Source: Polaromonas sp. YR568 | Lineage (GTDB): Bacteria; Pseudomonadota; Gammaproteobacteria; Burkholderiales; Burkholderiaceae | Assembly (NCBI GenBank): GCA_945871335.1 | Contig: CAMBWM010000043.1 | Span: 1-12,838 of the forward strand | Direction of reading: 5' to 3' | DNA length: 12,838 nucleotides | Shown: in pieces, positions 1 through 7,051 of the stretch | Layout of the letters: the number at the start of each line of letters is the position of its first letter | Position numbering within the stretch: the first letter of the stretch is position 1 | The notes under the pieces: generated by a model | The model's input: the letters and a program-made list of their open reading frames with translations, nothing else | Told to the model about the DNA's origin: nothing | The model's database searches: none | Translations under genes and position numbers: made by a program

Positions 1-1247
1 GAACGCAAGGTGGCCAACACATGCAGCCGCGCATGGCCAGCGGGTCTTCCAGGGCGGGGCGGCAATGGCCTGCCGCGCTGCATGCCTGAGCGAAATTGGC
101 CGCTGCGACCGGAGGAGTTACCTTGGCTGCTGCCGGTTTTTGTGAGCAAACTGTCCAAGATATTGGGCGGCAAACTGGCCAGGGCAGCCGCAATCATAAT
201 TTCCTGCAAGTCTTCGGCCGATGGGCTGTCTGAAGGGAGCTCATCTTGGCTCGCTTGATCTGCCGGCGGCGGGTCTTGCTGGGCCTGCTCATCGGGCGGC
301 TCTTGTGCCGCTTCTTGTGAAGGGTCCGGCGTCGGTTCCTGATCAGGCGCAGTATCCGCTGGGCTTTCAGGAGAAGTTTCAGGCTCTGGCGCAGACTGCT
401 GCTCTGCCGGCGCGGGCCAGCGCGTTGCGCGTGGTGCTAAAACGCGGCGCGCTGCAAACTCCAGATCTTCGTCAGACACATCGCTTCGCATGTTTAAAGC
501 GGCATGGCAGCAAGCCACACGCAGAGCCAGGGTCGGGGTGCGCAATGAATCAATACCCAGTCCCAGGGCAGTCGCACAGACGGCCAAGGCTTGGTCATCC
601 GACCATTGAATTTGAGGTAGTAACAGGCGTGCTTGCAGCAATTTTTCTACTGGGATTCGGAGGTCCACGGCCTGGTCTTTTTCATTGCCTTGGCTAATCT
701 GACTGAAATCCAGCTCTGGCACATCTGAAGGCGCCAGCGCTTGAAGGTCGAACCACAATCCCAGGCGTTCTTGCAGCGATTTACCTATGGGTGGCTCATC
801 GTCCATGGATTCGTCCAATGCCACCACACCGAATTGCGTGCGGGGCGCTGATTCAGAGCCGTCTGACATCCGCAGCGGCGGCAAGGATTGCGTGTCCATG
901 GCCTGTGTCATGGGCGCCATCAGGGAGGCCGGAAAGCGTTCGGCCATACTGATGCAGACCACCCCCTGGTCGGCTTGTTGAAGCAAACCTGATTGCATGT
1001 GCAAGCTGCCGGTTTGCAGCGTCATCGACAAATCAATGCCGCCGAGCAAGCGCTCCATGTCGACACTGCCCGGTACTTTGACGGTGTTCAGCCCCGCTGC
1101 CAGTAGATGGCGCAGCCAACGCTCACGCACCGGCCCGAACGGCGCACGCAACCAGATGCCGCCAAACCCGCTAGGGTCAATCTGTAGCAGTTGTAAGGAC
1201 GTGAGCGCGTCGTTCCAGGTCTCAAGTCCTTGCATGTCTTCAGGCAT
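1..1247 (-). CDS. bchD: Magnesium chelatase subunit D (BchD), N-terminal part, cut by window edge
   Basis: BchD is the non-catalytic AAA+ platform subunit of Mg-chelatase. With BchI it forms the ATP-driven motor that helps BchH insert Mg2+ into protoporphyrin IX in the cytoplasm. Reading the minus strand from the ATG at 1247 gives 415 codons with no stop up to the left edge. Residues 1-275 look like the degenerate AAA+ domain: there is no Walker A GxxGxGKS, but BchD-like stretches such as LLGGIDLSMTL (67-77) and ISMAERFPASL (99-109) are present. Residues about 277-345 form a Pro/Glu/Asp/Gln-rich linker typical of BchD. A Gly/Arg-rich stretch then leads to ARLHVLATLR (406-415), which in the family precedes the VWA/MIDAS domain; that domain lies outside the window. 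The start is 6 nt after the bchI stop, without a clear Shine-Dalgarno, so translational coupling is likely. Met5 (ATG at 1235) is an alternative start. Confidence 0.9.
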   Translation of the reverse strand, partial: MPEDMQGLETWNDALTSLQLLQIDPSGFGGIWLRAPFGPVRERWLRHLLAAGLNTVKVPGSVDMERLLGGIDLSMTLQTGSLHMQSGLLQQADQGVVCISMAERFPASLMAPMTQAMDTQSLPPLRMSDGSESAPRTQFGVVALDESMDDEPPIGKSLQERLGLWFDLQALAPSDVPELDFSQISQGNEKDQAVDLRIPVEKLLQARLLLPQIQWSDDQALAVCATALGLGIDSLRTPTLALRVACCHAALNMRSDVSDEDLEFAARRVLAPRATRWPAPAEQQSAPEPETSPESPADTAPDQEPTPDPSQEAAQEPPDEQAQQDPPPADQASQDELPSDSPSAEDLQEIMIAAALASLPPNILDSLLTKTGSSQGNSSGRSGQFRSGMQRGRPLPPRPGRPAGHARLHVLATLR

Positions 1248-1253
1248 GACAGA

Positions 1254-2294
1254 TCAGACAGTCAGTATGTCTTGCAGACATCTTTGTACGCGCTCGCCGG
1301 AATCCGTGTCGTCCAGCGGATTGCGCCTGAGGCGATGGCGTAAAGCCAGCGGTGCAATGGTTTTCAGGTGTTCCGTGGTGACCGTTTTATGCCCCTGCAT
1401 GGCAGCCAAAGCGCGGGTCGCACGCAATAAGGTCAACTCGGCCCGAAGTCCGTCGGTGCCCAGTTGTTGGCACAGGCGTGCGCACAAGGTGAGCATCTCG
1501 TCACTCACTTGGACTGACTCCAATAATTTTCGCGCTTTGACAATGCGCTTTTGCAGCTTGTCACTTTCAGCTTGCCACAGCGCTTTGTAGGCGGTGGGAT
1601 TTTTGTCAAAGGCATCCCGGCGCTTGATCACTTCAACACGCAAAGCCACGTCTTGCGGCGTTCGTACTTGAACCGACAAGCCGAACCGGTCCAGCAATTG
1701 CGGGCGTAATTCACCTTCTTCCGGGTTACCACTGCCGACCAGGACAAAGCGGGCGGGGTGACGAATGCTCAGGCCTTCGCGCTCCACCAGATTTTCACCG
1801 GAGGCGGCAACGTCAATCAACAAATCGACCAGATGGTCGTCCAGCAAATTCACTTCGTCGATGTACAAAAACCCCCGGTGGGCCTGGGCCAGCAAGCCGG
1901 GTGAAAACTCTTTGATGCCTTGCGACAGGGCTTTTTCCAAATCGAGCGCGCCCACAATACGGTCTTCTGTGGCGCCCAGGGGCAAATCCACCACGCTCAC
2001 CGCCCGGCTTTCGGTCGGCAATTTATGCGTCTTGCCGCCAGGGGGGCTGGCCTGTGCTGAACACACCGCGCAAGATTGCGCAGGGTTGTTCGGTTCGCAT
2101 TTGTACGGACAGCCCTTGACCACTTGAATCGGTGGCAGCAAGTCGGCCAGTGCGCGTACAGCGGTTGATTTGCCGGTACCCCGGTCGCCCAAGACCAGCA
2201 CCCCGCCCACCGATGGGTCAATGGCCACCACTTGGATGGCCAGGATCATCTCGTCTTGACCAACGATGGCTGCGAAAGGAAATGTGGACGCCAT
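1254..2294 (-). CDS. bchI: Magnesium chelatase ATPase subunit I (BchI)
   Basis: BchI is the AAA+ ATPase of Mg-chelatase (BchI-BchD-BchH), which catalyses the first committed step of bacteriochlorophyll synthesis. The protein has 346 residues, normal for the family. Visible motifs are Walker A GDRGTGKST (36-44), the conserved VVDLPLGATEDR (101-112), Walker B GFLYIDEVNLL (141-151), the sensor/arginine-finger stretch VGSGNPEEGELRPQLLDRFG (187-205 region), and a C-terminal lid with LRAELTLLRATRALAA and LRHRLRRNPLDD. The segment at residues 60-80 carries four cysteines in the pattern C-x3-C-x8-C-x2-C (62, 66, 75, 78). This occurs in some BchI lineages and is absent from the Rhodobacter protein as I remember it. 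The ATG at 2294 has a GGAG ribosome site 10 nt upstream (plus-strand CTCC at 2305-2308). It is the first gene of the bchI-bchD operon and is divergent from dxs. Confidence 0.97.
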   Translation of the reverse strand: MASTFPFAAIVGQDEMILAIQVVAIDPSVGGVLVLGDRGTGKSTAVRALADLLPPIQVVKGCPYKCEPNNPAQSCAVCSAQASPPGGKTHKLPTESRAVSVVDLPLGATEDRIVGALDLEKALSQGIKEFSPGLLAQAHRGFLYIDEVNLLDDHLVDLLIDVAASGENLVEREGLSIRHPARFVLVGSGNPEEGELRPQLLDRFGLSVQVRTPQDVALRVEVIKRRDAFDKNPTAYKALWQAESDKLQKRIVKARKLLESVQVSDEMLTLCARLCQQLGTDGLRAELTLLRATRALAAMQGHKTVTTEHLKTIAPLALRHRLRRNPLDDTDSGERVQRCLQDILTV

Positions 2295-2428
2295 GAAAAT
2301 CCCGCTCCAATGATTGAAAAAATACGATCTAAATTAGCTTCTAGTGGTCTGTTTATTGCCGTAAAAAGGCACGCAAAAAACGGTCGTTTTGTAGTTCGAA
2401 AGGCATAAAAAATGCTTTAGGCGGCCAA

Positions 2429-2457
2429 AAAATAGGTTCCAGCTCGTGAAGTGTCAA
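2429..2457 (-). promoter_or_regulatory. Candidate sigma70-like promoter for bchI-bchD
   Basis: On the minus strand a perfect -35 hexamer TTGACA (plus 2457-2452) is followed, after a 17-nt spacer, by TATTTT (plus 2434-2429), which matches 4 of 6 positions of the -10 consensus. Transcription would begin near 2422 and leave a leader of about 128 nt before bchI. The -35 box is the reverse complement of a TGTCAA repeat in the shared operator region, so a repressor bound there would be expected to block this promoter. This is motif inference only. Confidence 0.5.
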
Positions 2458-2493
2458 TTAATTGTTTCACTGAAGTGTCAATTTAACTTGACG
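2447..2493. promoter_or_regulatory. Tandem PpsR/CrtJ-like operator between bchI and dxs
   Basis: A 13-bp perfect direct repeat, TGAAGTGTCAATT, occurs at 2447-2459 and 2471-2483 (24-bp period). The second copy is part of TGTCAATTTAACTTGACG (2476-2493). This contains perfect inverted arms GTCAA/TTGAC around 6 bp and matches TGT-N12-ACA, the PpsR/CrtJ target, at all but the last base. The first copy (2452-2469) reads TGT-N12-TCA, a weaker match containing the palindrome CAATTAATTG. The two 18-bp sites are 6 bp apart, close to the paired arrangement known for cooperative CrtJ/PpsR binding. The sites overlap the predicted -35 boxes of both divergent promoters. Assignment to PpsR is inferred; no ppsR gene is in the window. 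Confidence 0.6.
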
Positions 2494-2515
2494 ATTTGTC
2501 AAATGCAGGTAAATT
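2488..2515 (+). promoter_or_regulatory. Candidate sigma70-like promoter for dxs-hemA
   Basis: TTGACG (2488-2493, 5 of 6 matches to -35) is followed by a 16-nt spacer and TAAATT (2510-2515, 4 of 6 matches to -10). Transcription would start near 2522, about 25 nt before the dxs ATG. The -35 box is the right arm of the PpsR-like palindrome at 2476-2493, suggesting repression by promoter occlusion. This start point also means the open frame upstream of the ATG, beginning with GTG at 2446, would not be transcribed. Confidence 0.45.
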
Positions 2516-2547
2516 ACAGGTCTGTCAATGACATCTTCGGGATAAAC

Positions 2548-4425
2548 ATGGACGCCTTGCTAGAGTGGATCCAATCGCCTTCGCACTTGAAAAAGCTTTC
2601 TCGGGAAAGCCTGACCGGCTTGGCCGTTGAATTGCGCGAGCGCTTGATTCAGACTGTTTCTCAAACTGGTGGTCACTTCAGCTCTAACCTGGGCACCGTC
2701 GAACTCACCATCGCCCTGCACTATGTCTACAACACCCCGGATGACAGACTGGTCTGGGATGTGGGCCATCAAACCTACCCCCACAAAATTTTGACCGGCC
2801 GCAACGAGCGCATGAGCACCTTGCGCCAGCAGGGCGGCTTGAGTGGCTTTCCCCGCCGGGAAGAAAGTGTCTATGACGCTTTTGGCACTGCGCACTCGTC
2901 AACCAGCATATCTGCCGCCTTCGGCATGGCCGTTGCCGCCAAGCAAACCGGAAGCCAGCGCAAGTCAGTGGCGATCATCGGCGATGGCGCACTCACCGCC
3001 GGAATGGCTTACGAGGCGATGAACAACGCAGGCGCCAGCCAATGCGACTTGCTGGTCATCTTGAACGACAACGACATGTCGATCAGCCCGCCGGTAGGGG
3101 CTTTGAATCAATACCTCGCGCAATTGATGTCGGGCCGCTTTTACACAGAAGCCAAAAAATGGGGCGAGCAAGTGCTGCGCAACGCGCCGCCTTTGTTTGA
3201 CTTGGCCAGACGCATTGAGCAACAAACACAAAACTTGATTGCGCCCGATACCATTTTCGAAAAGTTAGGGTTCACTTATACGGGCCCCATTGATGGTCAT
3301 GATGTTCATGGCCTGGTGGATGCCTTGCAAAAATTGCGCGGCGCCACAGGACCGCAGTTTTTGCATGTGGTCACCCGCAAGGGCCAAGGTTATGCCAAGG
3401 CCGAAGTCGACCCGGTGGCCTACCACGGCCCTGGCAAATTTGACCCCGCAGTGGGTCTCAGCCCCGCGGTCAGCGCCAAACTCACCTACACCCAGGTCTT
3501 CGGGCAATGGATTTGTGACATGGCCGCCAAAGACCCTCGTCTGGTGGGCATCACGCCGGCCATGCGGGAAGGCTCGGGCCTGTTGGAGTTCAGCCAGCGC
3601 TTTCCCGGCCGCTACCACGACGTCGGGATTGCCGAGCAACACGCTGTGACCTTTGCCGCTGGCCTGGCTTGCGAAGGCCTCAAGCCTGTGGTGGCCATCT
3701 ACTCGACGTTTTTGCAAAGAGCGTATGACCAGATGATCCATGACGTGGCCTTGCAAAACCTGCCCGTGGTGTTTGCCCTGGACCGGGCCGGGCTGGTCGG
3801 GCCCGATGGCCCAACGCATGCCGGCATGTACGACATCGCCTTTACCCGCTGCATTCCTAATATGAGTGTGGCCTGCCCGGCAGACGAGAACGAATGCCGT
3901 CAATTGCTCAGCACCGCTTATGCACAAGACCACCCCGTCACCGTGCGCTACCCCCGCGGGGCTGGCGTGGGTGTGACGGTAGAAAAAGATTTGAACTCCT
4001 TGCCGTTTGGGCAGGCGAAGGTCGTGCGCCAGGGGAAAGGTGTTGCCTTTCTGGCTTTTGGCCCGCTACTTTATGAAGCGCTTAAAGTGGCCGAAACGAT
4101 GGACGCCACCGTGGTCAATATGCGCTGGGCGAAACCACTGGACGTGCAAACCTTGACAGACATTGCACTTTCTCACGACAGACTGGTCACCTTGGAAGAT
4201 GGCACCCGCAAAGGCGGTGCCGGTGCTGCTGTCCTTGAGGCCCTGCAAGACCTGGGCATGGCCAAGCGGGTTCTTGTTATCGGCTTTGAAGACGAATTCA
4301 CTGAGCACGGCGACCCCGGCGTATTGATGAAGCAATATGGGTTAACAGCAGCGGGCATTCAAAAACGCATATCGGACTTCTGGCCCGATTTGCAAGCTGA
4401 AAAATTACTCAGAAGGGTTGCTTGA
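2548..4425 (+). CDS. dxs: 1-deoxy-D-xylulose-5-phosphate synthase (DXS)
   Basis: DXS is a thiamine-diphosphate enzyme that condenses pyruvate and glyceraldehyde 3-phosphate to DXP. This is the entry step of the MEP isoprenoid pathway, feeding carotenoids, the bacteriochlorophyll tail and quinones; DXP also feeds thiamine and pyridoxal synthesis. From the chosen start it has 625 residues, normal length. Motifs are GGHFSSNLG (41-49, with the conserved His43), [11 protein letters not shown] (70-80), the ThDP/Mg motif IGDGALTAG (144-152) through LNDND (172-176), the YTGPIDGHD loop (244-252), the catalytic Glu363 in [13 protein letters not shown], and [15 protein letters not shown] (412-426). The frame is open back to a GTG at 2446, but those 34 extra codons cover the operator and promoter. 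[11 protein letters not shown] fits the family N-terminus and has a weak GGGA site at 2539-2542. dxs ends exactly where hemA begins. Its place in a bacteriochlorophyll locus suggests a pigment-linked copy. Confidence 0.96.
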   Translation: MDALLEWIQSPSHLKKLSRESLTGLAVELRERLIQTVSQTGGHFSSNLGTVELTIALHYVYNTPDDRLVWDVGHQTYPHKILTGRNERMSTLRQQGGLSGFPRREESVYDAFGTAHSSTSISAAFGMAVAAKQTGSQRKSVAIIGDGALTAGMAYEAMNNAGASQCDLLVILNDNDMSISPPVGALNQYLAQLMSGRFYTEAKKWGEQVLRNAPPLFDLARRIEQQTQNLIAPDTIFEKLGFTYTGPIDGHDVHGLVDALQKLRGATGPQFLHVVTRKGQGYAKAEVDPVAYHGPGKFDPAVGLSPAVSAKLTYTQVFGQWICDMAAKDPRLVGITPAMREGSGLLEFSQRFPGRYHDVGIAEQHAVTFAAGLACEGLKPVVAIYSTFLQRAYDQMIHDVALQNLPVVFALDRAGLVGPDGPTHAGMYDIAFTRCIPNMSVACPADENECRQLLSTAYAQDHPVTVRYPRGAGVGVTVEKDLNSLPFGQAKVVRQGKGVAFLAFGPLLYEALKVAETMDATVVNMRWAKPLDVQTLTDIALSHDRLVTLEDGTRKGGAGAAVLEALQDLGMAKRVLVIGFEDEFTEHGDPGVLMKQYGLTAAGIQKRISDFWPDLQAEKLLRRVA

Positions 4426-4428
4426 ATG
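4411..4428 (+). promoter_or_regulatory. hemA ribosome-binding site inside the dxs 3' end
   Basis: AGAAGGG (4411-4417) lies 8 nt before the hemA ATG (4426). The dxs stop TGA (4423-4425) sits directly against that ATG, giving TGAATG. The strong site together with the zero spacing indicates translational coupling of DXS and HemA. Confidence 0.7.
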
Positions 4429-5679
4429 GCAGTCTGGACATTAGGGCTGAACCACCGTACGGCGCCCATTGACTTGCGCGAGAGATTCGCGTTTGCCTCT
4501 GAAAAATTGGGGCAGTCTTTGCTGGGTTTACGCCAAAGTTTTGCAAGTCACAAAGAGGTGGCCATCTTGTCCACCTGTAACCGGACAGAAATTTACTGTG
4601 CGGGTGATCAGGTGCACTGCCCGCAAACTCTTGCCTGGTTGGCAGAAACCGGTAAAACACCGGTTGACGTATTGAAGTCTCACACCTACCAGTTAGAAGG
4701 CGATGCTTCAGCGCGCCACGCCTTCAGAGTCGCCAGCGGTCTTGACTCCATGGTTCTGGGAGAGACCCAAATTTTGGGCCAGCTCAAAGATGCAGTTCGC
4801 TTCGCAGCCGACTCCGGTGCACTGGGCAGCACGCTGAACCAGCTTTTTCAGCGTTCTTTTGCCGTAGCCAAAGAAGTTCGTACCACCACAGAAATTGGAA
4901 TGCACTCCGTGAGCATGGCGGCAGCCAGCGTTCGGCTGGCAAATCGTATCTTTGAAAATATCAAAGACACCCATGTCTTGTTCGTTGGGGCCGGCGACAT
5001 GATTGAGTTGTGCGTCGCTCATTTCGCAGCCAAATCGCCAAGCTCTATCACCATTGCCAACCGTACCGCCGACAGAGCAGACGCTTTGGCCGCGCTGCAT
5101 GGCGCTCAATGTATTGCCCTGGCAGATCTACCGTCTCAGCTGCATCGCTTTGATATCGTGATCAGTTGCACCGCCAGCACATTGCCATTGATCGGCTTGG
5201 GCGCCGTCAAAAGTGCACTGAAGGCCAGAAAAAATCGTCCCATGTTCATGGTGGACCTGGCCGTTCCCCGCGATATAGAGCCTGAGGTCAAGCATTTGTC
5301 GGATGTTTATTTGTACACCGTTGACGATCTAACGGAAGTGATCAACAGTGCTCAGACGCACCGTAAAGAGGCTGTTTTCGATGCAGAGGTCATCATCGAT
5401 ACCGGCGTGCAAAAATTCATGAGCTGGCTTGAACACCGAAGTCATGTGCCCTTGATCCAAGAGTTGAGTATGCAAGCTGATGCATGGCGACAAACTGAAC
5501 TGGCGCGGGCGCGCAAACAAATTGAAAAGGGCCAGCACATCGACAGCGTTTTAGAGTCGCTCTCGGTCGGATTGATGAAAAAAATGCTCAATGGCCCCTT
5601 GCGCGAGTTGCATCATGCAGAAGGCGTGCAAAAAGACAAAGCTCTGGAAGCAGTCAAACAGATGTTTTTAAGCACCTAA
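4426..5679 (+). CDS. hemA: Glutamyl-tRNA reductase (HemA, C5 pathway)
   Basis: GluTR reduces glutamyl-tRNA(Glu) with NADPH to glutamate-1-semialdehyde, which HemL converts to 5-aminolevulinate. This is the first and usually rate-controlling step for heme and bacteriochlorophyll. The protein has 417 residues, normal length. Motifs are the N-terminal GLNHRTAP (7-14), the catalytic Cys51 in LSTCNRTEIY, the signature GLDSMVLGETQILGQLK (105-121), the nucleotide-binding GAGDM (188-192), ANRT (211-214), VDLAVPRDIEP (277-287), YTVDDL (297-302), and an alpha-helical dimerisation tail. It abuts dxs and is followed by a terminator, so dxs-hemA looks like a two-gene operon. In Burkholderiales hemA usually precedes prfA (peptide release factor 1), which is absent here. 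I infer this may be a second copy dedicated to pigment synthesis, with the housekeeping copy elsewhere. Confidence 0.97.
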   Translation: MAVWTLGLNHRTAPIDLRERFAFASEKLGQSLLGLRQSFASHKEVAILSTCNRTEIYCAGDQVHCPQTLAWLAETGKTPVDVLKSHTYQLEGDASARHAFRVASGLDSMVLGETQILGQLKDAVRFAADSGALGSTLNQLFQRSFAVAKEVRTTTEIGMHSVSMAAASVRLANRIFENIKDTHVLFVGAGDMIELCVAHFAAKSPSSITIANRTADRADALAALHGAQCIALADLPSQLHRFDIVISCTASTLPLIGLGAVKSALKARKNRPMFMVDLAVPRDIEPEVKHLSDVYLYTVDDLTEVINSAQTHRKEAVFDAEVIIDTGVQKFMSWLEHRSHVPLIQELSMQADAWRQTELARARKQIEKGQHIDSVLESLSVGLMKKMLNGPLRELHHAEGVQKDKALEAVKQMFLST

Positions 5680-5694
5680 AATAGATTTCACTGC

Positions 5695-5722
5695 AGGCAA
5701 TTATTTTTTATTTGCCTTTTTT
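5695..5722 (+). terminator. Probable rho-independent terminator after hemA
   Basis: Arms AGGCAA (5695-5700) and TTGCCT (5712-5717) form a 6-bp perfect stem with an 11-nt A/T loop, followed by a T-run through 5722 (six T counting the last stem base). It begins 16 nt after the hemA stop. The stem is short with three G-C pairs, so termination may be partial and some readthrough into ccmA is plausible. Confidence 0.6.
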
Positions 5723-5756
5723 ATCGTGTGCGCATGTTGTGCAATGATGAATCCAC

Positions 5757-6371
5757 ATGCTCACAGCATCTAATCTTTCATTGAGCCGGGGTGACCGGCG
5801 TCTTTTTTCTAGCGTCTCTTTCACTCTGGAGTCTGGCCAATGGCTGCACTTAGAAGGTGATAACGGCGTGGGGAAAACCAGTTTGCTGCGTCTTTTGTGT
5901 GGACTGATTTCCCTCGAGGAGGGTGAGATCCGTTGGAAAGAACAAAACACAGTTGATACTCCTGAAGTTTTTCGCGCGGACTTGGCTTATTTAGGGCATC
6001 AATTGGCCCTCAAACAAGATTTAAGTCCGCTTGAAAACTTGCTTACTGATGCTGCGGTTTCGGGCCGGGAGCTCTCTGTGACAGATGCTATGGCTGCTTT
6101 GGCGCAGATGGGCCTGCGTTCCAGGGAGCATTTGCCCGTCAGGGTCTTGTCGCAAGGCCAGCAAAGACGCAGCGCCTTGTCGCGTTTGATCGTCAGCAGT
6201 GCTGCCTTGTGGGTTCTCGACGAGCCCTTTGTCGCCTTGGACGCAGCAGCTCAAAATGTCTTGGCGGGAGTGATCAACGCTCACTTGTCCAGGCAAGGCA
6301 TGGTGCTTTTGACCAGCCACCAAGCCGTTTCTTTGGCGGGTCCTGGCCGCAGTTACAAGCTAACAGCATGA
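5757..6371 (+). CDS. ccmA: Heme exporter ATPase CcmA
   Basis: CcmA is the cytoplasmic ATPase of the CcmABCD complex; ATP hydrolysis releases holo-CcmE (heme-loaded chaperone) from CcmC. The 204 residues form a single small ABC domain of usual size. Motifs are Walker A GDNGVGKTS (34-42), the Q-loop around LGHQLALKQDLSPLENL (79-95), the ABC signature LSQGQQRRSALSR (131-143), Walker B LWVLDEPF (151-158), and the switch His188 in LLTSHQ. The ATG at 5757 is the first possible start, since an in-frame TGA lies at 5748-5750. No good Shine-Dalgarno or promoter is visible in the 34 bases after the hemA terminator. The stop overlaps the ccmB start (ATGA at 6368-6371). It is the first gene of the ccm cluster. 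Confidence 0.95.
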   Translation: MLTASNLSLSRGDRRLFSSVSFTLESGQWLHLEGDNGVGKTSLLRLLCGLISLEEGEIRWKEQNTVDTPEVFRADLAYLGHQLALKQDLSPLENLLTDAAVSGRELSVTDAMAALAQMGLRSREHLPVRVLSQGQQRRSALSRLIVSSAALWVLDEPFVALDAAAQNVLAGVINAHLSRQGMVLLTSHQAVSLAGPGRSYKLTA

Positions 6372-7036
6372 GTGCTTTTGCAGCCGTCCTCAAGCGTGAT
6401 TTGGTCTTGGCTTTAAGGCGCAAGAACGAAGTGATTACCTCGGTATTCTTTTTCGTGGTCGTGGCTGCTCTATTCCCTTTGGGGATTGGTCCTGAAATGA
6501 ACACCTTGCGCCTGGTCGGACCTGGCATTTTGTGGGTGGGCGCGCTGCTGGCCAGCATGCTTTCTCTGGGGAGGATGTTCGCCGCCGATCACGCCGACGG
6601 TACCCTGGAACAAATGGCCTTATCGCCGAACAGTTTATCTATGCTGGTAGCTGCCAAAATACTGGCACATTGGATACTCTCTGGATTGCCTTTGGTCCTA
6701 TTGGCCCCTGTTCTTGGTTTGCAGTTTGACTTGTCAGCCAACGCACTTTGGATTTTGACTTTGAGCCTCTTGCTAGGTACGCCCTTGTTGTCTTTGATAG
6801 GCGCTGTTGGTGCAGCATTGACGCTGGGCGTCAGGGGTGGCGATGTCTTGCTGACGTTACTTGTATTGCCTTTGTATGTGCCGGCGCTGGTGTTTGGTGC
6901 TGGTGCGGTGCAGGCAGAAATAAGCGGTTTAGGTGCTTCTGCGCATTTGTCTGTTTTGTCGGCTATGGTGCTGGTAGCTGCAGTGTTCAGCCCATGGGCT
7001 AGCTCAGTTGCATTGCGTGTTGCACTTGAATCTTGA
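6368..7036 (+). CDS. ccmB: Heme exporter membrane subunit CcmB
   Basis: CcmB is the integral membrane partner of CcmA in the CcmABCD release complex at the inner membrane. The chosen start gives 222 residues, the usual CcmB length. It begins MSAFAAVLKRDLVLALRRKNEV, the amphipathic, basic N-terminus typical of CcmB, and is followed by about six hydrophobic segments. Conserved-looking elements include FPLGIGPE (about 37-44), LGRMFAADHADGTLEQMALSP and LLTLLVLPLYVPALVFGAG. The frame is open upstream to an ATG at 6209, but that 53-codon extension overlaps ccmA deeply and does not look like CcmB. The start at 6368 overlaps the ccmA stop (ATGA), implying translational coupling; the stop is 15 nt before ccmC. 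Confidence 0.94.
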   Translation: MSAFAAVLKRDLVLALRRKNEVITSVFFFVVVAALFPLGIGPEMNTLRLVGPGILWVGALLASMLSLGRMFAADHADGTLEQMALSPNSLSMLVAAKILAHWILSGLPLVLLAPVLGLQFDLSANALWILTLSLLLGTPLLSLIGAVGAALTLGVRGGDVLLTLLVLPLYVPALVFGAGAVQAEISGLGASAHLSVLSAMVLVAAVFSPWASSVALRVALES

Positions 7037-7051
7037 GGCCGTGCTGATTCC

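Noticed and set aside
10..1590. Plus-strand open frames at 10-258, 221-697, 787-981 and 997-1590
   Set aside because: They are antisense to the continuous bchD and bchI reading frames, lack recognisable domains and look like composition-driven shadows.
2399..2418. Hairpin GCAT-AAAAA-ATGC in the bchI-dxs gap as a terminator
   Set aside because: Only four perfect stem pairs, mostly A/T flanks, and it lies between divergent genes where no transcript needs ending.
2446..2547. In-frame 34-codon extension of dxs from a GTG at 2446
   Set aside because: It runs through the operator repeats and promoter, its residues do not resemble DXS N-termini, and [11 protein letters not shown] at 2548 fits the family.
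5677..5682. TAAAAT at the hemA stop as a -10 box for ccmA
   Set aside because: No acceptable -35 box is found at 16-18 nt upstream, and the transcript would have to pass the terminator at 5695-5722.
5738..5757. TGTG-N12-CACA inverted repeat just before ccmA as a PpsR-like site
   Set aside because: Spacing between TGT and ACA is 14, not 12, and the inner bases show no symmetry; chance is likely.
6209..6367. In-frame 53-codon extension of ccmB
   Set aside because: It lies inside ccmA in another frame, the resulting sequence is not CcmB-like, and the ATGA overlap at 6368 gives the normal family length.
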